Below, in pieces: positions 60,695 to 64,000 of a DNA stretch of 64,000 nucleotides; the first letter of the stretch is position 1, and each line of letters begins with the position of its first letter. The position numbers and the translations under genes are program-made. The notes under the pieces are model-generated. The model did not search any database and had not been told where the DNA came from. It saw only the letters and a program-made list of their open reading frames with translations. Source of the stretch: Tanytarsus gracilentus (taxonomy: Eukaryota; Arthropoda; Insecta; Diptera; Chironomidae); contig JAXRKN010000043.1 of NCBI GenBank assembly GCA_038502055.1, forward strand, positions 7,068,001 through 7,132,000, given 5' to 3'.

Positions 60695-63640
60695 GAATCT
60701 ACATGCTCCAAACAGTTCTATGGTTATGGTTAAATGTGTGTCAAGTGCATGGAATTTTAGACAGACTTACGGTGCAAACGTCGAGCGGTCCAATTCGAGG
60801 CTCAGCTACGCATGTCGAGAACCACGAAGTTCACGTTTTTCTCGGAATTCCTTATGCAAAGCCGCCTATTGATGGTCTGAGATTTCGAAAGCCCGTCCCC
60901 GCTGAGCCATGGCATGGGGTAGGTGGACACAATGGAACCGCATTAAGAATTGCCACTTAATCATCTTCACTTTTTTCATGAATAGGTTTATGATGCCACT
61001 CGATTACCGCCCAGCTGCGTTCAAGAAAGGTGAGCAGATTTTTAAACGTCATTCACCTCTTAAGAAATTTGAGAATTTGATCTTCATAATCACAAAAAAC
61101 TAATCTTGAAATAATTTCTTTGACCTTGAGCTTCTCAACATCCTATGATTATTTTTAAATGTTTTCAAGGATTCGAAGCAATTTGCATTTTGTTTTCTTT
61201 AAAATTTCCCAAAACCTAAAAAGTTAAAATTTCTTTTTAGAAGGTTAAATATGTGAGAAGAAAAAATTATATCGAGTCTTCAAAATCCGGGGCAACAATC
61301 AAGATTAATTTTATGTAAATGTTTTTTATTCCTCGAACCAAAGATTATTGATGAAATAATTTTACCCAAATTGTTTATCCTAACGTTCAATGTAAGTGAT
61401 TCAAGTGAAGCCTAACAAAAGGTTATGTTTTAAACATTATTATTATTTCCAAGAAATCAAACATTGTTATTGAATGGCAGCCGGCAACAGAAAATTTAAT
61501 TTAGTAGATAAAATTCGAGCGATTATAAATAGATTGAAAATTTTGCTAATGGTGCTTCACCATGTTAATTTCACGAGCTCGAGCGATTCTGAAATTTCTA
61601 AAAAAGTAATCTATGAATTTTTTATTTTAATCTCAATTTGAATTCGCAGAGTTTTGCTTTAATTTTCATAAATTTAAATTTCGATTTTGCTAGCAGCCAT
61701 TTTAATGACAAAAGCTCGATGGAAAATTTCAAAAATGACAATCACGTAGGGATTGCAATCGATTTTGGTCCTTTTTAAAGTTCGAGGAAAAGTTTTCGGT
61801 TTTCTCGTGCTTGCGGCTTGTTGATGTCATGTGTTTGCCATTGTGGATGGAATAAAATATTATATTTCGCTTCTGGGAGTTTCGCATGATATCTGAATCC
61901 TTTCTACGGTAACCTCGAATTAAGAAAAAAAGGACGAATAGTTTTTCGAGGTAATTACAGATGAATGTTAAAGGTTTTGTGACTGAAAGAGACAATCATA
62001 AATATTAATTAAGTAATTTGATTAAACTTTACCTAAAAATTAATCGACATCATTATAAATTCAAGATCCAGTTCTGAAAAGGAAAGCGAATCGCTTCACT
62101 GTCTCAATTTATCTTTCATACTTTGTTGAATTAAATTCTCAGAAATTTTCCATCTCTTAGGTTTGAGCAGCGCACAGTTGAAGCTCCAATAAATCTTCTT
62201 TCAATCTGAAAAAGCTTTTTCTGAGAAATTCATTTGCAATTTAAGGCAGAGAATGTATGGTAAAACACAATAAGCAGATACTTGTTGTTGAAAAAAGTGA
62301 ATAAGCACTTCGAGCTAAAAAATGAAGCAATAAAAAAAATTTTTTTATTGTTTTTTAGGCAAAATTTTTGATCATTCAAGCGAAAACTGAGCAGATAATA
62401 AATTTTCATTGAATGCTTTTCAATAAAATATTTAAATTCTACTTTAGGCTATTTAAAGCATAATGATTAAATTCTTACTTGACAATAATTTAAAATCAAA
62501 GATTCTTGATTAGATTTTAAATATTAAAAAGCTTAATTGAATTTAAAATTATCCATTTTTCATCATTTGATGAAAGCTCAAGCGGAACTACAAGCTGACA
62601 AGCTCAAACTCATAATTACCGGGTATAGAACGTTAAGAAGAAGTAAAAGGTCATTAATTATTCAATTATGAGGACATTTTGATGTTCATTGACTTTGAAT
62701 TCTCCTCAAAATTTATCATTGAGATTTTAACCAGTCAAAGAACTTTAAAACTGCCATTAAAGACTTTCTTCAAATGGAAATTAATTGCATTAAATTCTCT
62801 TAATTGAAAAGTCTGTGCTCGAATTAAATTTGAAACTCGAGTGCGTTCTAATTAATTTGAAGCCGAATTAAAATTTTAAATTTTATCTCAAAGCTTTTGA
62901 AATCCACCGAAAAAGAATTATTGAGTGAGGTTAAAAATGTGATTTAAAATTTTTAAATAAATTTCACTTTGAGAGCTCAAGAAAAGTAAATAATTTTGGG
63001 AATTCAAATTTGTCAAATAAAAAAGTCTCGTTATGAGTCTTGCTCTCTTAATAGATTTCTAAGAAGGAAAATCATAAAATTTATAAATATTTATCATATT
63101 CCTTCTTCGAAGCAAAAGCGAAGTTTAAATCTTCAATCCAATGACTATGAGAGTGTTTTTTCTTAATTTTTAATGGTCTGATATTTTTTTTTGCTGCAGA
63201 TATGAATACTTCCCAGGGTTTCAGGGTGAGGAAATGTGGAACCCGAACACGAATGTAAGCGAAGACTGTTTATATTTAAATGTTTGGGCGCCTGCAAAGG
63301 CACGGCTAAGACATGAGCGTGTGCATGAGAATGGAAAGCATGGAAATGGAAATCATCATGAAAACTCGAACGATCACCATGAGCACGATGTTGAAGGACT
63401 TCCCATGGTGAGGTTATGGAGTTGAATTTTAAAAATAGACTTTTATAACTCTTCTCTCGCAGCTCATATGGGTTTATGGCGGTGGTTATATGTCGGGAAC
63501 ATCGACACTTGATGTCTACAATGCGAAAGCCCTCGCAGCGATAGGCAACGTGATTGTGGCATCGATGCAGTATCGTGTCGGTGCATTCGGATTTCTTTAC
63601 TTGGCACCATTTCTGCCAGGTCACGAGGACGAAGCTCCAG
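60688..63640 (+). CDS. Ace: Acetylcholinesterase, Drosophila Ace/ace-2 type, 5' part
   Basis: Serine esterase that hydrolyses acetylcholine at cholinergic synapses. Exons in the window: 60688-60918, 60986-61029, 63200-63407 and 63463-63640 with an open donor (GTATTTATT), about 221 residues; the gene continues past 64000. Residues 1-22 are a signal peptide. RLTVQTSSGPIRG and GIPYAKPP then LRFRKPVPAEPWHG are hallmark Ace sequence. C88 and C115 should form the first disulfide loop. W105 in EEMWNPNTNVSEDCLY is the choline-binding Trp (Torpedo W84). The oxyanion-hole glycines are G167-G169 in WVYGGGYMSG; the third, site of the mosquito G119S resistance change in ace-1, is normal Gly. Between KARLRH and GLPM is a His-rich hydrophilic insertion (about 127-157), where Drosophila Ace also has an insertion. 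The catalytic Ser exon lies outside the window. The start is preceded by an overlapping upstream ORF. Confidence 0.95.
61030..63199 (+). other. Ace intron, about 2.2 kb
   Basis: AT-rich intron between GTGAGCAG at 61030 and TTTTTTTTGCTGCAG at 63199. It splits the codon for R92. No coding exon, RNA gene or transposon was recognised in it. Confidence 0.7.
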
Positions 63641-64000
63641 GTATTTATTAAAAGCATCTAACACACATACATAAATTTATTTTTAACGTCAATGATAAAT
63701 AACCTTCACGTGCCGCTTAGCGTCACTTTACCACAACATAAAATGCTATAAAAAAGTTTTTAATTAATTTTTTGCATTTGAAAAAATTTCTTTGAACTAA
63801 TTAATTGATCGAAAGACTAAAAATTGTAATATTTCTACAAATTTCTTTGGCGATTAATTGCAAACAGGATGAAAATAATTTCGAAATGTACACGTGCGAG
63901 TTTTTCATCAAATTATAATTTTACAACTTTTCTTATTAAAAAACTTCAAGGTTATGCGAAAAATATTTCTAAAGAAAATTTCTCGAATATTTGAATTTTT
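63641..64000 (+). other. Ace intron, runs off the window
   Basis: Begins with GTATTTATT after the partial Gly codon in EAPG. Nothing else is recognised; the next exon (expected to begin NVGLWDQ) is beyond the window edge. Confidence 0.7.

Noticed and set aside
60552..60872. 106-codon plus-strand frame overlapping the Ace start
   Set aside because: It begins at a non-ATG codon and is a shadow of the leader and of Ace exon 1 in another frame.
63163..63657. 164-codon minus-strand open frame opposite Ace
   Set aside because: It is antisense to two well-supported Ace exons and crosses their intron; its His-rich content mirrors the coding strand.

Overview
The window is AT-rich eukaryotic DNA with spliced genes, GT-AG introns and long non-coding stretches. 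The proteins point to a dipteran insect, probably a nematoceran (midge- or mosquito-like) fly: a Drosophila-type acetylcholinesterase (Ace/ace-2), a DIP-family neuronal immunoglobulin protein, an Arl3 with the fly-style TPTAGFN switch I, an insect-like ZDHHC6 and an arylsulfatase B. Species cannot be fixed by eye. All exon models were built by hand from reading frame, splice sites and remembered family alignments.

Layout. 1-5918: nothing recognisable. 5919-7740 (-): complete five-exon arylsulfatase B-like gene, 536 aa. 7741-14933: non-coding with small inverted-repeat elements. 14934-16110 (+): Arl3-like GTPase, 180 aa, with Asn at the usual catalytic Gln. 16301-18672: 120-bp satellite arrays in two higher-order blocks with a shared non-satellite cassette. 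20353-31372: a recent ~5.5-kb tandem duplication carrying the upstream region, signal-peptide first exon and start of intron 1 of the DIP-like gene. 21733-49363 (+): the DIP-like gene, eight coding exons, 453 aa, three Ig domains, Thr-rich stalk, probable GPI anchor. 53452-55937 (-): ZDHHC6-like ER palmitoyltransferase, 434 aa, ending in a KKxx signal. 60688 to the window edge (+): 5' part of Ace, about 221 residues, preceded by an overlapping upstream ORF.

The genes do not form an operon or obvious pathway, although the DIP-like protein and acetylcholinesterase are both nervous-system proteins. DIP and ZDHHC6 converge; ZDHHC6 and Ace diverge head to head with about 4.7 kb between their start codons.

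The main finding is the duplicated DIP 5' end: two nearly identical first exons encode the same signal peptide, each with about 1.4 kb of upstream DNA, so the gene may have two promoters feeding one set of downstream exons. Assembly duplication of two haplotypes is the main alternative. Other points are the ClaI-site-bearing satellite, the Q-to-N change in Arl3, two small DNA transposons with convincing terminal repeats and flanking duplications, and the Ace upstream ORF.
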